A stretch of DNA of 22,691 nt from the NCBI GenBank assembly GCA_030740295.1, contig JASLXP010001086.1, positions 1 through 22,691 of the forward strand, in the 5' to 3' direction. A program made the translations under genes and the position numbers. This stretch comes from Planctomycetota bacterium (GTDB taxonomy: Bacteria; Planctomycetota; PUPC01; JACPCR01). Below the pieces are notes generated by a model. The model was not told the DNA's origin. It saw only the letters and a list, made by a program, of their open reading frames with translations, and searched no databases. Position 1 is the first letter of the stretch. Each line of letters begins with the position of its first letter. Shown here one piece after another: positions 7,642-15,651 of this stretch.

Positions 7642-7666
7642 GACTGTAAAGTATGGCTTTGCAGTC
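7642..7666. terminator. 10-bp hairpin between convergent genes, possible bidirectional terminator
   Basis: GACTGTAAAG and CTTTGCAGTC pair over 10 positions with one G-U wobble and a 5-base loop (TATGG). It lies in the gap between the Fis-like ORF end (7584) and the response regulator stop (7716), facing both. No uridine tract follows on either strand, so intrinsic termination is not assured. The rest of the gap shows nothing else. Confidence 0.35.
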
Positions 7667-7715
7667 AGTTATGTGGTAATGGTCAATATATGCCCGGCTA
7701 CCGACTTTAGACAAC

Positions 7716-9071
7716 TCACTCGGCGTCAGTGGAGCGGAGGCGCGCCTTCAGCGTGTTTCTGGCTACTCCCAGGATCCTTGCCGCCTGAGTGAGATTCCCG
7801 TCCGCGGTTTCAAGGACATGATTTACATAGCGGTATTCGATATCGGCGAGGGTTGGTATCTTTTCCACGGCCGCGGATGCGTGCTGCCGTACAAAGGCAG
7901 ATGCCTGCAGCTCGGTTGGCAAGTGTTCGATTCCTACTTCATCGCCATCGCAAACGATGACCGCTCGCTCGACGACGTTCAATAGCTCTCTCACATTGCC
8001 GGGCCAATCGTAGCTCATGAGCATCTCTTCGGCGGCTTTGCTCAGCTCGAGTGGGCCTTTGCGCAGAGCCACGGATGACCTGTGGAGCCCAAAGCGTGCC
8101 AAGAGGATGATGTCTGCGCCGCGCTCACGCAGTAAGGGCACTTCGATGCGGAAGACATTCAGACGGAAGAAAAGGTCTTCTCTGAACAGCCCTGAACGTA
8201 TCCTGCCTTGAAGGTCTCGATTCGTTGATGCCAGGATCCGGACATCCGTTTTGATTTCCCGCTCACCGCCGAGGCGCCGGAAAGGATGCCCCTCCACCAC
8301 CCGCAGCAACTTGGCCTGAAGCTCGGGCCTCATTTCCGAAATCTCATCCAGAACCAGGGTGCCGCCATCTGCCATCTCAAAGAGACCGGCCCTCGGCTGT
8401 CTGGCGTCCGTGAAGGCCCCCCTCTCGTGGCCGAACAGTTCGCTTTCCAGCAACTGCTCCGAAAACGAGCTGCAATTCACCTTGACCAGGGCCCCTTCCG
8501 AACGAGAGGAAAGGCGATGAATGCAATCCGCGACAAGCTCTTTGCCCGTCCCGGTGGTACCGGTGATCAGGACCGGTGTATCTGCTATGGCCACTCTGCG
8601 GATCTGGTCTCGTACTTTCTCCACGGCCGGGCTCTCTCCGAGAATCTCTGTCACCCGCTGGCGGCTTTCCCGTTCGTGCTCCAGATGCCGGACCTTTTCC
8701 CGCAGGCTCCTGGCCTCAACGGCCCGCTCCACGGCCAGGTGAAGCTCTTCCAGCTCGAAGGGCTTGATAATGAAGTCATGCGCGCCTTCCTTCATGGCTT
8801 TCACCGCGGTCTTCACCTCTGGAAAAGCTGTGAACATGATGACCAGGATGTCCGGGTCCAATTCTCGAGCCTCAGACAGAACTTTCATCCCCGTGCCGTC
8901 GGGAAGCCGGTGGTCAAGAAGGATGAGATCTATTTTGCGCTCCCGCAGGAGTTGTTGCGCTTCTGACACCGCTGTTGCGGCCAGCACTTCCCATCCTTTC
9001 CGGGAAAAGGATTTTTCCAGGGACGTCCTCAGCCCGTTATCATCCTCAACGATCATCATTGTCAGCTTCAT
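7716..9071 (-). CDS. NtrC-family sigma-54-dependent response regulator
   Basis: The protein has 451 residues. The receiver domain (1-120) has the acidic pair ED at 9-10 then D11, phosphoacceptor D53, T81 and K103. The AAA+ domain (about 143-375) has Walker A GTTGTGKE (171-178), the sigma-54 contact loop GAFTDA (218-223), Walker B LVLDEIS (D242, E243), a FREDLFFRLNVF arginine-finger segment and WPGNVREL. The Fis-type helix-turn-helix at the end is ADGNLTQAARILGVARNTLKARL. It would drive open-complex formation by sigma-54 RNA polymerase when phosphorylated by the adjacent kinase. The contact loop has Asp where the family consensus GAFTGA has Gly; the essential Phe-Thr is intact. It starts 4 bases after the kinase stop, and that stop lies inside its AGGTAG ribosome binding site, so the pair should be translationally coupled. 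Confidence 0.96.
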   Translation of the reverse strand: MKLTMMIVEDDNGLRTSLEKSFSRKGWEVLAATAVSEAQQLLRERKIDLILLDHRLPDGTGMKVLSEARELDPDILVIMFTAFPEVKTAVKAMKEGAHDFIIKPFELEELHLAVERAVEARSLREKVRHLEHERESRQRVTEILGESPAVEKVRDQIRRVAIADTPVLITGTTGTGKELVADCIHRLSSRSEGALVKVNCSSFSEQLLESELFGHERGAFTDARQPRAGLFEMADGGTLVLDEISEMRPELQAKLLRVVEGHPFRRLGGEREIKTDVRILASTNRDLQGRIRSGLFREDLFFRLNVFRIEVPLLRERGADIILLARFGLHRSSVALRKGPLELSKAAEEMLMSYDWPGNVRELLNVVERAVIVCDGDEVGIEHLPTELQASAFVRQHASAAVEKIPTLADIEYRYVNHVLETADGNLTQAARILGVARNTLKARLRSTDAE

Positions 9072-9075
9072 AAAT

Positions 9076-11382
9076 CTACCTGGCGACTACTTCTTCGAGC
9101 TCAGCCCCTGGTTCTGTCTGCACCGCTGGAAACTCCACCGAGACGATGGTTCCTTTAGCGGGCTCGCTCCGGATTTCAATCGTTCCGCCATGGGCCTCGA
9201 CGATACGCCGACAGATGGGAAGGCCCAGTCCAGTCCCTTCCGGCCTGGTTGTGTAAAAAGAGCTCCAGACCTTACTGAGCTCGCTCTCGCTTATGCCTTC
9301 CCCTTCATCCTTTGCCTCCATTCGGATCGTATGCTCCGTGGATGTGCCGGCCACTGTTTTCTCCAGGCCCTCGGCATGAATGATGATTTCATCGCCATCG
9401 CTGGAAGCTTCGGCAGCATTAAGGACCAGGTTGATCAGCAAGTGCCTGAGCTGCTCCATGTCACCCAACAGCCCCGGCAGTTCCTGGGACAGATCCAATC
9501 GGAGCGAAAGCCCTCTTTTTCGGATCTCCGGAGCCATTAACGTGACGACGCCCTGCATGAGCTCGGAGGGGTCAATCTCCACATGCTCCGATTCCTGCAG
9601 CCGCGACAGGCGGGAGAAAGACCTCAGGAATGTCGCCAGCCGATTTACCTCATCGAGAATTTCAGTTAACAACGGTCGGCAGGATTCCGGTATCTCATCG
9701 ATTTCTTCAGCCACCTGGATCCGGGTCTTGATAGACGCCAGAGGATTGCCAATCTCGTGCATGACACTGGCCGTCATCTGCCCGATAGAGGCCAGTTTTT
9801 CGGCCCGGGCCATGTCGCTTTGGAGCCGGTGGAGATTCTCTGTCTGCCGGGCCACTTCGCGCTCCAACTCCTCGTTCCAGGAAGCCAGCCGCTGCTGTGC
9901 CTCCAGCAGCCGCTGTGACATCACGTTGAAATCGGCCCCCAAGCCCTCGATCTCGTCGCTGGTCGTGATCTGGACGCGCTTTGACAAATTGCCTTCCGCT
10001 ATTTCTCGGGTGGCCTTTCGCAGCTCCACCACGGGCTGGACGAGATAGTGAGCCACCAGGATGCCGGTAAGGCCCGAAATGACGAGAATGAGTCCCATGA
10101 CGACGGAGAGGAAAACAGTGAGCTGCCGAACCGGCGCGTCAATCGGCGCCCGGGGATAGGCGATCATGAGGCGCCACTGACCGGGCTGCACGCCTCGCCG
10201 GATAGTCATGGAGCCCCGAAAAAGGAAGGCGGATTTGGTCTCGAGCCTCCAGTCCGGTTCGGAAGCGGCGAGAATGGCCGCGGCTTCGTCGGTAGTAAAA
10301 TCCTCGGTCAGCCTTCGGGTCCGATGGAGGTGATAAAGCCCTCGTTTTTCCTGAGAGGGCCCCGCATAGCCCAGGTAAGTGCCCCCTTCATCCAGAAGCC
10401 AGGCTTCCGATCCGGGCGTCAGCGGCTCGATCAATGAAAAGAGAAAATCGCCGTAGACGTTGATGACGAGGATCCCCTGGGCCACCCCCTCTTTGTCTCG
10501 TACTCCTATCGCGTACCGAAGGACGGAACGGTAAGGTCTCTCCAGCTTGCCTCCCTCAACATTGAGATCCATGGGGGAGACGTAGATTTGTCCCGGGGGG
10601 ACGCTCATCGCCTGCTTGAAGTAGTAGCGCTCACCTTTGTCCTGCAGCTCTTCGGGAGGTACCACCACCGGGCGCCCCTCTTCCAGATTCAGACGGACCA
10701 CTTCCCGGCCACCCCGATTGAGAAAGCGGACCTGATAGAAGGCCCGCTTGCCCTGGGAGAAGATCAGAAGCTCCCGTTCCACGGACTCACGCAGGGGGCG
10801 CAAGTTGCCACTGCCGGAAGCCTCTGCCGCTGCCAATTCACTCAGGGCCCTTATCTGAGAGAGGAATAACAGGTCCTGCTGCAGCCGGTCCAGGAATTCT
10901 TCCAACGCCTTCACTTTGGAAACGGTATCGAATTCCGCCCGGAGGATCGTGCTTTCCCTGAGATTCCCCCGCGCTTTGACGATCATGAACGTGCCAATGA
11001 CCAGGGCCGGCAAAAGCGCCAGCGCCACGAGCGGAACCACGATCTTCGTGCGAAGGCTGACGTGCTGTAACTTGCGTCTCCAGGAATCGGCCGACGGTGG
11101 GATGGAGTCGGCCGCGGAAGGCTCATGCAGTTGTTTCAGGAGAATAATGGCCGCCAGGACAGAAGCGATGGCCGCCGAGGTCAGCCCCCGCAGGAGGTGA
11201 AGAAACTGGATGACGCCGGGCGAGACGTCTTGCAGCCAGGCCCTCTCGATGATTTCATACCCGCCAAAAAGAACCACCACCGCAGAGATGCAGATGACGA
11301 AGACGCGCAGCAGACCCGGCAGCCCAGTTTCTGTTGGTACTTGTTTCTGCGGTGCAATCTGCTGAGATTCTCCATAGCGCAT
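9076..11382 (-). CDS. Membrane histidine kinase with Cache-type sensor, HAMP, HisKA and HATPase domains
   Basis: The protein has 768 residues. Two hydrophobic segments at about 24-45 and 66-83 precede a third at about 114-135. A long extracytoplasmic region (about 140-420) has the look of a double-Cache ligand domain, with YYFKQAMSVPPGQIYVSPMD and GILVINVYGDFLFSLI as signature-like parts. A fourth membrane helix (about 421-445) leads into HAMP (PVVELRKATREIAEGNLSKR) and a coiled coil. HisKA is VMHEIGNPLASIK with H542 as the phosphorylation site. The HATPase has the N box LINLVLNAAEAS, G1 DEGEGIS and G2 GTGLGLPI. This resembles AtoS/ZraS-type kinases paired with NtrC-like regulators. Cache domains usually bind small metabolites such as carboxylates, amines or amino acids; the ligand here is unknown. 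The kinase is the first gene of the two-gene operon. Confidence 0.95.
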   Translation of the reverse strand: MRYGESQQIAPQKQVPTETGLPGLLRVFVICISAVVVLFGGYEIIERAWLQDVSPGVIQFLHLLRGLTSAAIASVLAAIILLKQLHEPSAADSIPPSADSWRRKLQHVSLRTKIVVPLVALALLPALVIGTFMIVKARGNLRESTILRAEFDTVSKVKALEEFLDRLQQDLLFLSQIRALSELAAAEASGSGNLRPLRESVERELLIFSQGKRAFYQVRFLNRGGREVVRLNLEEGRPVVVPPEELQDKGERYYFKQAMSVPPGQIYVSPMDLNVEGGKLERPYRSVLRYAIGVRDKEGVAQGILVINVYGDFLFSLIEPLTPGSEAWLLDEGGTYLGYAGPSQEKRGLYHLHRTRRLTEDFTTDEAAAILAASEPDWRLETKSAFLFRGSMTIRRGVQPGQWRLMIAYPRAPIDAPVRQLTVFLSVVMGLILVISGLTGILVAHYLVQPVVELRKATREIAEGNLSKRVQITTSDEIEGLGADFNVMSQRLLEAQQRLASWNEELEREVARQTENLHRLQSDMARAEKLASIGQMTASVMHEIGNPLASIKTRIQVAEEIDEIPESCRPLLTEILDEVNRLATFLRSFSRLSRLQESEHVEIDPSELMQGVVTLMAPEIRKRGLSLRLDLSQELPGLLGDMEQLRHLLINLVLNAAEASSDGDEIIIHAEGLEKTVAGTSTEHTIRMEAKDEGEGISESELSKVWSSFYTTRPEGTGLGLPICRRIVEAHGGTIEIRSEPAKGTIVSVEFPAVQTEPGAELEEVVAR

Positions 11383-11409
11383 GTCGGACTCGCATTCTGG
11401 ATTCAGCGC

Positions 11410-11430
11410 AACTTATTCGTTTCGTAAGTT
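11410..11430. promoter_or_regulatory. Dyad, candidate activator binding site
   Basis: AACTTA (11410-11415) and TAAGTT (11425-11430) form a perfect 6-bp inverted repeat around a TTCGTTTCG-type spacer. It lies about 100 bases upstream of the candidate -24 element for the gene at 11675 and near the start of the kinase operon, the usual distance for an NtrC-family enhancer site. Binding by the local regulator is inferred only. Confidence 0.35.
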
Positions 11431-11469
11431 GCCACTCCCTCCGAATTCCAGCGAATCCGGCTACAGAAT

Positions 11470-11487
11470 CCGGGTCGAGAAACCCGG
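11470..11487. repeat. Inverted repeat CCGGGT-N6-ACCCGG in the divergent region
   Basis: The arms are perfect 6-bp complements, with two further pairs beyond a T-T mismatch. A GAATCCGG octamer occurs twice beside it (11453-11460 and 11466-11473). It could be a second regulator site or a hairpin in a leader transcript. Confidence 0.3.
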
Positions 11488-11530
11488 TTTGGGCTGAGAG
11501 GATTTCGGATGGACGTGGAGGAGAGAAAAA

Positions 11531-11546
11531 GGGACAATGTTTTGCA
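11531..11546 (+). promoter_or_regulatory. Possible sigma-54 (-24/-12) promoter for the cytochrome gene
   Basis: GG at 11532-11533 and GC at 11544-11545 are separated by exactly 10 bases, and the downstream half reads TTTTGCA, close to the TTGCA -12 consensus. The upstream half (GGGACA) matches TGGCAC poorly except for the GG. It points toward the gene at 11675, leaving a leader of about 118 bases. The divergent sigma-54 activator gene makes the call more credible, but the match alone is weak. Confidence 0.4.
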
Positions 11547-11674
11547 AAGTTAGGGCCAAAGCGAATTTCAACGCAGAACTCCGCAGATATTTCATTGGAC
11601 AGATTTATGATGCGAAGATTCTGCGGAATGAGGGCGCCGCAAGCAATCAGATTCACTTAATCAGGGAGGGAGAT

Positions 11675-13534
11675 TTGATCACCAACAGATCCCAAAGTGC
11701 TACCTTGTACATTCTTTTTATATGCCTGACGCTGATCCGCTGCACGGCGGCCGAGGACAAGGGTTCGCCAAAGTACCTTTCTCCGATTGGTCTGGCGGCT
11801 GATACAGGGGGCAAGACACTCTACATCGCTGAGGCCACCGCCAACAGCGTAGCGGTGTTTGATACTGAAGCGGGAAAAGTGAACAAGACTTTCGCCGTGC
11901 CCGGGTCGCCTGCGAGCCTCGCTCTTTCCAAGGATGGTGCGCTGCTCTACATCGCAGACGCGTCTCCGCAGGGTGCCGTTCATGTCATGAATACGGGCAG
12001 CGGGAAGGTCACCCAATCCATCCCCACCGGCCATACATCCGTAGCCCTCCTGCTCTCCCCCGACGGCAAGACGCTCTACGTCTGTAACCAATTTACCAAT
12101 GACCTCTCCGTCATCGATGTCGCAACCAACAAGGAAGTGGCAAGAGTTCCCATGGTGCGAGAGCCCTTCGCCGCAGCCATCACCCCTGACGGCAAAACGC
12201 TCTTTGTGGCGAATCTCCTGCCTGCCGGCGCTGCGGATCAGCCTTACGTTGCCGCGGTTGTTTCAGTGGTAGACACCGCCTCGCGGAAAGTCACCAGCAG
12301 TATCACGCTGCCGAACGGCTCCTCCAGTCTTCAGGGAATCTGCGTTTCTCCGGACGGAAAGCACGTCTACGTGACTCAGCTCCTCTCCCGTTACCAGGTG
12401 CCGACGACTCAACTGGAGCGCGGCTGGATCAACACCAACGCTTTGAGTGTCATCGACGCTTCCACCAAGAAGCTCATCAATACCGCCCTGCTGGACGACG
12501 TGGACCTGGGCGCGGCCAACCCCTGGGGTGTTGCCTGCACGGCTGACGGAAAATCCATTTGCGTCGCGCACGCGGGCACTCACGAAGTCAGCGTCATTGA
12601 CCGCGCCGCTCTTCACCGGAAGCTCGACGATGTGGCGGCCGGCAAAGCCGTTTCTGAAGCCGCCCGAAAGCCGGAGGACGTGCCGAATGCGCTCTCCTTC
12701 CTCGTAGGCATCAGGTCCCGTCTCCGCCTTGCGGGGAACGGCCCGAGAGGTATCCAAATCATCGGATCGAAAATCTACACGGCCGAATATTACTCCGACA
12801 GCATTGGTGTGATCGATCTCGCTTCAGAAACATCGCATCGGCCGAAGTCCTTTGCCCTGGGGTCTGAAAAACCACTGACCATCGTGCGGCGCGGCGAGAG
12901 GTTCTTCAACGACGCGGCCCACTGCTTTCAGAAATGGCAGAGCTGCGCAAGCTGCCACACCTCTACCGCGCGCGTTGATGCTTTCAATTGGGACCTTCTG
13001 AACGATGGCATGGGCAATCCCAAAAATACGAAAAGCCTCCTGCTGTCTCATGTGACGCCTCCGGCCATGGTCACGGGCGTCCGTGCGCGGGCCGAAGTCG
13101 CGGTGCGCGCCGGCATCAAATACATACAGTTCGTCGTAAGGCCGGAGGAGGATGCAGTCTCTCTCGACGAGTTCCTCAAGTCCTTGAAGCCGGTGCCCAG
13201 TCCTTATCTCGTAAAAGGCAAACTCAGCAAAGCGGCGGAGAGAGGTCAGCAAGTCTTCAAGAAAGCGGATTGCAGCGCCTGTCATACCGGCCCTTACTTA
13301 ACGAAGATGAAGTTGCACGACGTAGGTACGGGCCTGGGCTCCGAAGTTGGCAGGAAATATGACACACCAACCTTGATAGAGATCTGGCGTTCCGCCCCTT
13401 ATCTCCATGACGGACGAGCCGCCACCATCAAGGATGTCCTCACCAAGCACAACCCGGATGACGAGCACGGCGAGACCAGCCAACTGACTGACAAGGAAAT
13501 CAACGACCTTGTAGAATACGTCCTGTCTTTATAA
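11675..13534 (+). CDS. Exported YVTN beta-propeller with C-terminal di-haem (CCP/MauG-like) cytochrome domain
   Basis: The protein has 619 residues from a TTG start preceded at 4 bases by AGGGAGGG and opening a signal peptide (ATLYILFICLTLIRC then TAA-ED). The frame is also open for 46 codons upstream, but that extension buries the signal peptide and carries no domain. Residues about 30-380 hold repeated YVTN/YncE-like blades such as GKTLYIAEATANSVAVFD, GKTLYVCNQFTNDLSVID and GKHVYVTQLLSR. The C-terminal part has two haem motifs, CASCH (424-428) and CSACH (533-537). It ends with YDTPTLIEIWRSAPYLHDGR and LTDKEINDLVEYVLSL, typical of the di-haem peroxidase/MauG family. It probably moves electrons in the periplasm; peroxidase activity is not shown. 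Its divergence from the two-component operon suggests control by that pair. Confidence 0.85.
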   Translation: MITNRSQSATLYILFICLTLIRCTAAEDKGSPKYLSPIGLAADTGGKTLYIAEATANSVAVFDTEAGKVNKTFAVPGSPASLALSKDGALLYIADASPQGAVHVMNTGSGKVTQSIPTGHTSVALLLSPDGKTLYVCNQFTNDLSVIDVATNKEVARVPMVREPFAAAITPDGKTLFVANLLPAGAADQPYVAAVVSVVDTASRKVTSSITLPNGSSSLQGICVSPDGKHVYVTQLLSRYQVPTTQLERGWINTNALSVIDASTKKLINTALLDDVDLGAANPWGVACTADGKSICVAHAGTHEVSVIDRAALHRKLDDVAAGKAVSEAARKPEDVPNALSFLVGIRSRLRLAGNGPRGIQIIGSKIYTAEYYSDSIGVIDLASETSHRPKSFALGSEKPLTIVRRGERFFNDAAHCFQKWQSCASCHTSTARVDAFNWDLLNDGMGNPKNTKSLLLSHVTPPAMVTGVRARAEVAVRAGIKYIQFVVRPEEDAVSLDEFLKSLKPVPSPYLVKGKLSKAAERGQQVFKKADCSACHTGPYLTKMKLHDVGTGLGSEVGRKYDTPTLIEIWRSAPYLHDGRAATIKDVLTKHNPDDEHGETSQLTDKEINDLVEYVLSL

Positions 13535-13586
13535 AAGGGCACGGTCTTGTTCACAGGTCTGAGTTTTCACCGATAAGGAGGTTGAT

Positions 13587-14519
13587 ATGGGAAGAATCTT
13601 CAACAACATCACCGAGACGATAGGCAACACCCCTCTCGTGCGCCTGAATCGCATCACCGGCGGATGCCAGGCGGAGGTGCTCGCAAAACTCGAATCCTTC
13701 AATCCGGTCTGCAGTGTCAAGGACCGCATTGGGGTGAGCATGATTCTCGACGCTGAAGAACGGGGCGTCATCAATAAAGACACGGTCATCATCGAGCCCA
13801 CCAGCGGCAACACCGGCGTGGCACTGGCCTTCGTGTGCGCGGCCAAGGGTTATCGGCTCATCCTGACGATGCCCGATACTATGAGCGTGGAGCGACGGCA
13901 ACTGCTGGCCATCTTCGGCGCCGACCTCGTTCTTACTCCCGGCGCAGAAGGCATGAAGGGGGCCCTGAGGGCCGCGGATGAGCTGGCCGAGAAAACGCCC
14001 AATTCTTTCGTGCCCCAACAGTTTCAAAACCCCGCCAACCCCGCCATTCACAGGAAAACGACGGCCGAGGAAATCTGGAACGATACGGACGGCAACGTTG
14101 ACATCCTCGTATCCGGAGTAGGCACGGGCGGAACGATTACCGGCGTGGCCGAAGTTCTCAAGCCACGAAAGCCTGAGTTCAAAGTCATCGCAGTCGAACC
14201 GGTCGAATCGCCGGTGATATCCGGAGGCGATCCCGGCCCGCATAAGATTCAAGGAATCGGCGCGGGTTTCATCCCCGACGTGCTGCGAACGGAACTGATC
14301 GATGAAATCGTAAAGGTGACCAGTGAACAGTCCGGCGAATACGCGCGGCGGCTGGGACTGGAAGAGGGAATCCTCGGTGGCATTTCATCAGGAGCGGCCG
14401 CCTGCGCCGCCATCGAGGTCGCAGGTCGACCCGAAAACGCCGGAAAACAGATCGTCGTCGTCCTTCCTGATACCGGAGAACGCTACCTGTCCACCTGGGC
14501 TTTCCAACCACAGGAGTAG
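13587..14519 (+). CDS. cysK: Cysteine synthase (O-acetylserine sulfhydrylase)
   Basis: This 310-residue PLP enzyme of fold type II makes L-cysteine from O-acetylserine and sulfide in the cytoplasm. The motifs are [16 protein letters not shown] with Schiff-base K45, PTSGNTG (71-77, substrate loop), [10 protein letters not shown] (phosphate loop), GISSGAA and PDTGERYLS. Its length and all key residues match CysK. The start follows AAGGAGG (13575-13581) by 5 bases, close to a perfect Shine-Dalgarno. The 52-base gap after the cytochrome gene has no terminator, so co-transcription is possible. The cystathionine beta-synthase and CysM families share the fold, but the GERYLS end and the absence of a CBS domain favour CysK. 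Confidence 0.95.
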   Translation: MGRIFNNITETIGNTPLVRLNRITGGCQAEVLAKLESFNPVCSVKDRIGVSMILDAEERGVINKDTVIIEPTSGNTGVALAFVCAAKGYRLILTMPDTMSVERRQLLAIFGADLVLTPGAEGMKGALRAADELAEKTPNSFVPQQFQNPANPAIHRKTTAEEIWNDTDGNVDILVSGVGTGGTITGVAEVLKPRKPEFKVIAVEPVESPVISGGDPGPHKIQGIGAGFIPDVLRTELIDEIVKVTSEQSGEYARRLGLEEGILGGISSGAAACAAIEVAGRPENAGKQIVVVLPDTGERYLSTWAFQPQE

Positions 14520-14605
14520 AAAACTGTCTTCCGAATGATCCACCGACACTTCCAACTCGCATCGGACTTCCTTTTTCAGCCTTGTTCGATTGGGCAGTGA
14601 AACTC

Positions 14606-15640
14606 ATGCCGTCCTACCACGACCTTACATCTATGGTTCGCGGAAACTCGCCCGGGCATCTTCCTGCCATCTGGGATTTCTTTCCCTGTCATGTTCGGGC
14701 CGTCGGCGGCGTCGCCAACTTTCTGGACTATTACTTTGATGTCGACACCAAACTGGATGCGCAACTGAAACTCCAGGAGTTGATACCCGAAGCGCTCATC
14801 CTGCCGGGCGTGTTCCCTGATCTGGGTGTGGTGGTCGAAGCGTCGGCCTTCGGCGGGCAGATTCTCTGGTTCGAGGATGGCGCACCGTTTATAGGAGAAG
14901 TCATTCATTCGCCCAGAGACATCGATACGCTCAAGCCGCCCAAGCCCGGCCTTGCAGGGCTCATGCCCCTGCAGCTCACCCAGCGCGAAACCATGAGGAA
15001 GCGACTGAAAGAGCAGGGGCGCGAGATGGAACACTGGGCCATGTCCATGGGGCCGGCCGAGGTCGCCGGACTGCTGATGGGCTACCAGAATTACTACGTG
15101 GCGATGTATGACGATCCCAAGCGGGTGACCTGCCTCATGTCCTTAGTGACCGAATTCATCATAGACTGGCTGCGCAAACAGGAGGAGGCCATCGGCGGTG
15201 CGGAGATCATCTGCATCGCTGACCATGTCTGTAACCAGGTGACTCCAGCCCAGTTGCGCGAATTCATCCTGCCACACATGAAGGCCATTTTCTCGTCCTT
15301 TCCGAATGCCGCGAAAATCTACCACAACGAAGGCCACCACTCCGAGGATCACATCGATCAGGTACTGGCCTTTGGCGCTGACCTGTGGCACTTCGGCAGC
15401 GACGTCCATGACCTGTCAGATCTCTACAGAAAAATCGAGGACCGAATCGTCCTGTTCGGGGGCCTCAACCCCCTCGGCGCCATGCGCTTGGGGACGCCCG
15501 ACCAGGTCCGTGAGGAATCACGGCTAGCCATCGACGCGGCCAGGGGACGGCGAATCCTTTTTTCTACCGGCACCGGAACCACACCCGAAACGACTCTTGA
15601 GAATCTTCGGGCCATGGTCGAAGCCGCTGTCTTTAACTGA
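14606..15640 (+). CDS. URO-D superfamily protein (methyltransferase/decarboxylase-like)
   Basis: The protein is 344 residues from the ATG at 14606; a TTG at 14582 and a later ATG at 14633 are alternatives, and no strong ribosome binding site decides. It has the URO-D TIM-barrel pattern: a PAIWDFFPCHVRAVGG front, LPGVFPDLGVVVEASAFG, SMGPAEVAGLLMGYQNYYVAMYDDP, ADHVCNQVTPAQLREFILPHMKAI, and a C-terminal FGGLNPLGAMRLGTPDQV with ILFSTGTGTTPETTLENL. Where the other URO-D homologue in this window has HSCG, this one has HNEG, so a zinc-thiolate site of the MtaA kind is unlikely. HemE function is also unlikely because the HemE N-terminal arginine motif is missing. Its reaction cannot be named. It ends 11 bases before the large haem propeller gene, suggesting joint expression. 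Confidence 0.83.
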   Translation: MPSYHDLTSMVRGNSPGHLPAIWDFFPCHVRAVGGVANFLDYYFDVDTKLDAQLKLQELIPEALILPGVFPDLGVVVEASAFGGQILWFEDGAPFIGEVIHSPRDIDTLKPPKPGLAGLMPLQLTQRETMRKRLKEQGREMEHWAMSMGPAEVAGLLMGYQNYYVAMYDDPKRVTCLMSLVTEFIIDWLRKQEEAIGGAEIICIADHVCNQVTPAQLREFILPHMKAIFSSFPNAAKIYHNEGHHSEDHIDQVLAFGADLWHFGSDVHDLSDLYRKIEDRIVLFGGLNPLGAMRLGTPDQVREESRLAIDAARGRRILFSTGTGTTPETTLENLRAMVEAAVFN

Positions 15641-15651
15641 TGCACTGAATC

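Noticed and set aside
11537..11674. 46-codon N-terminal extension of the di-haem cytochrome gene
   Set aside because: The extension would bury the signal peptide; the TTG at 11675 has AGGGAGGG 4 bases upstream and places the signal peptide at the N-terminus.
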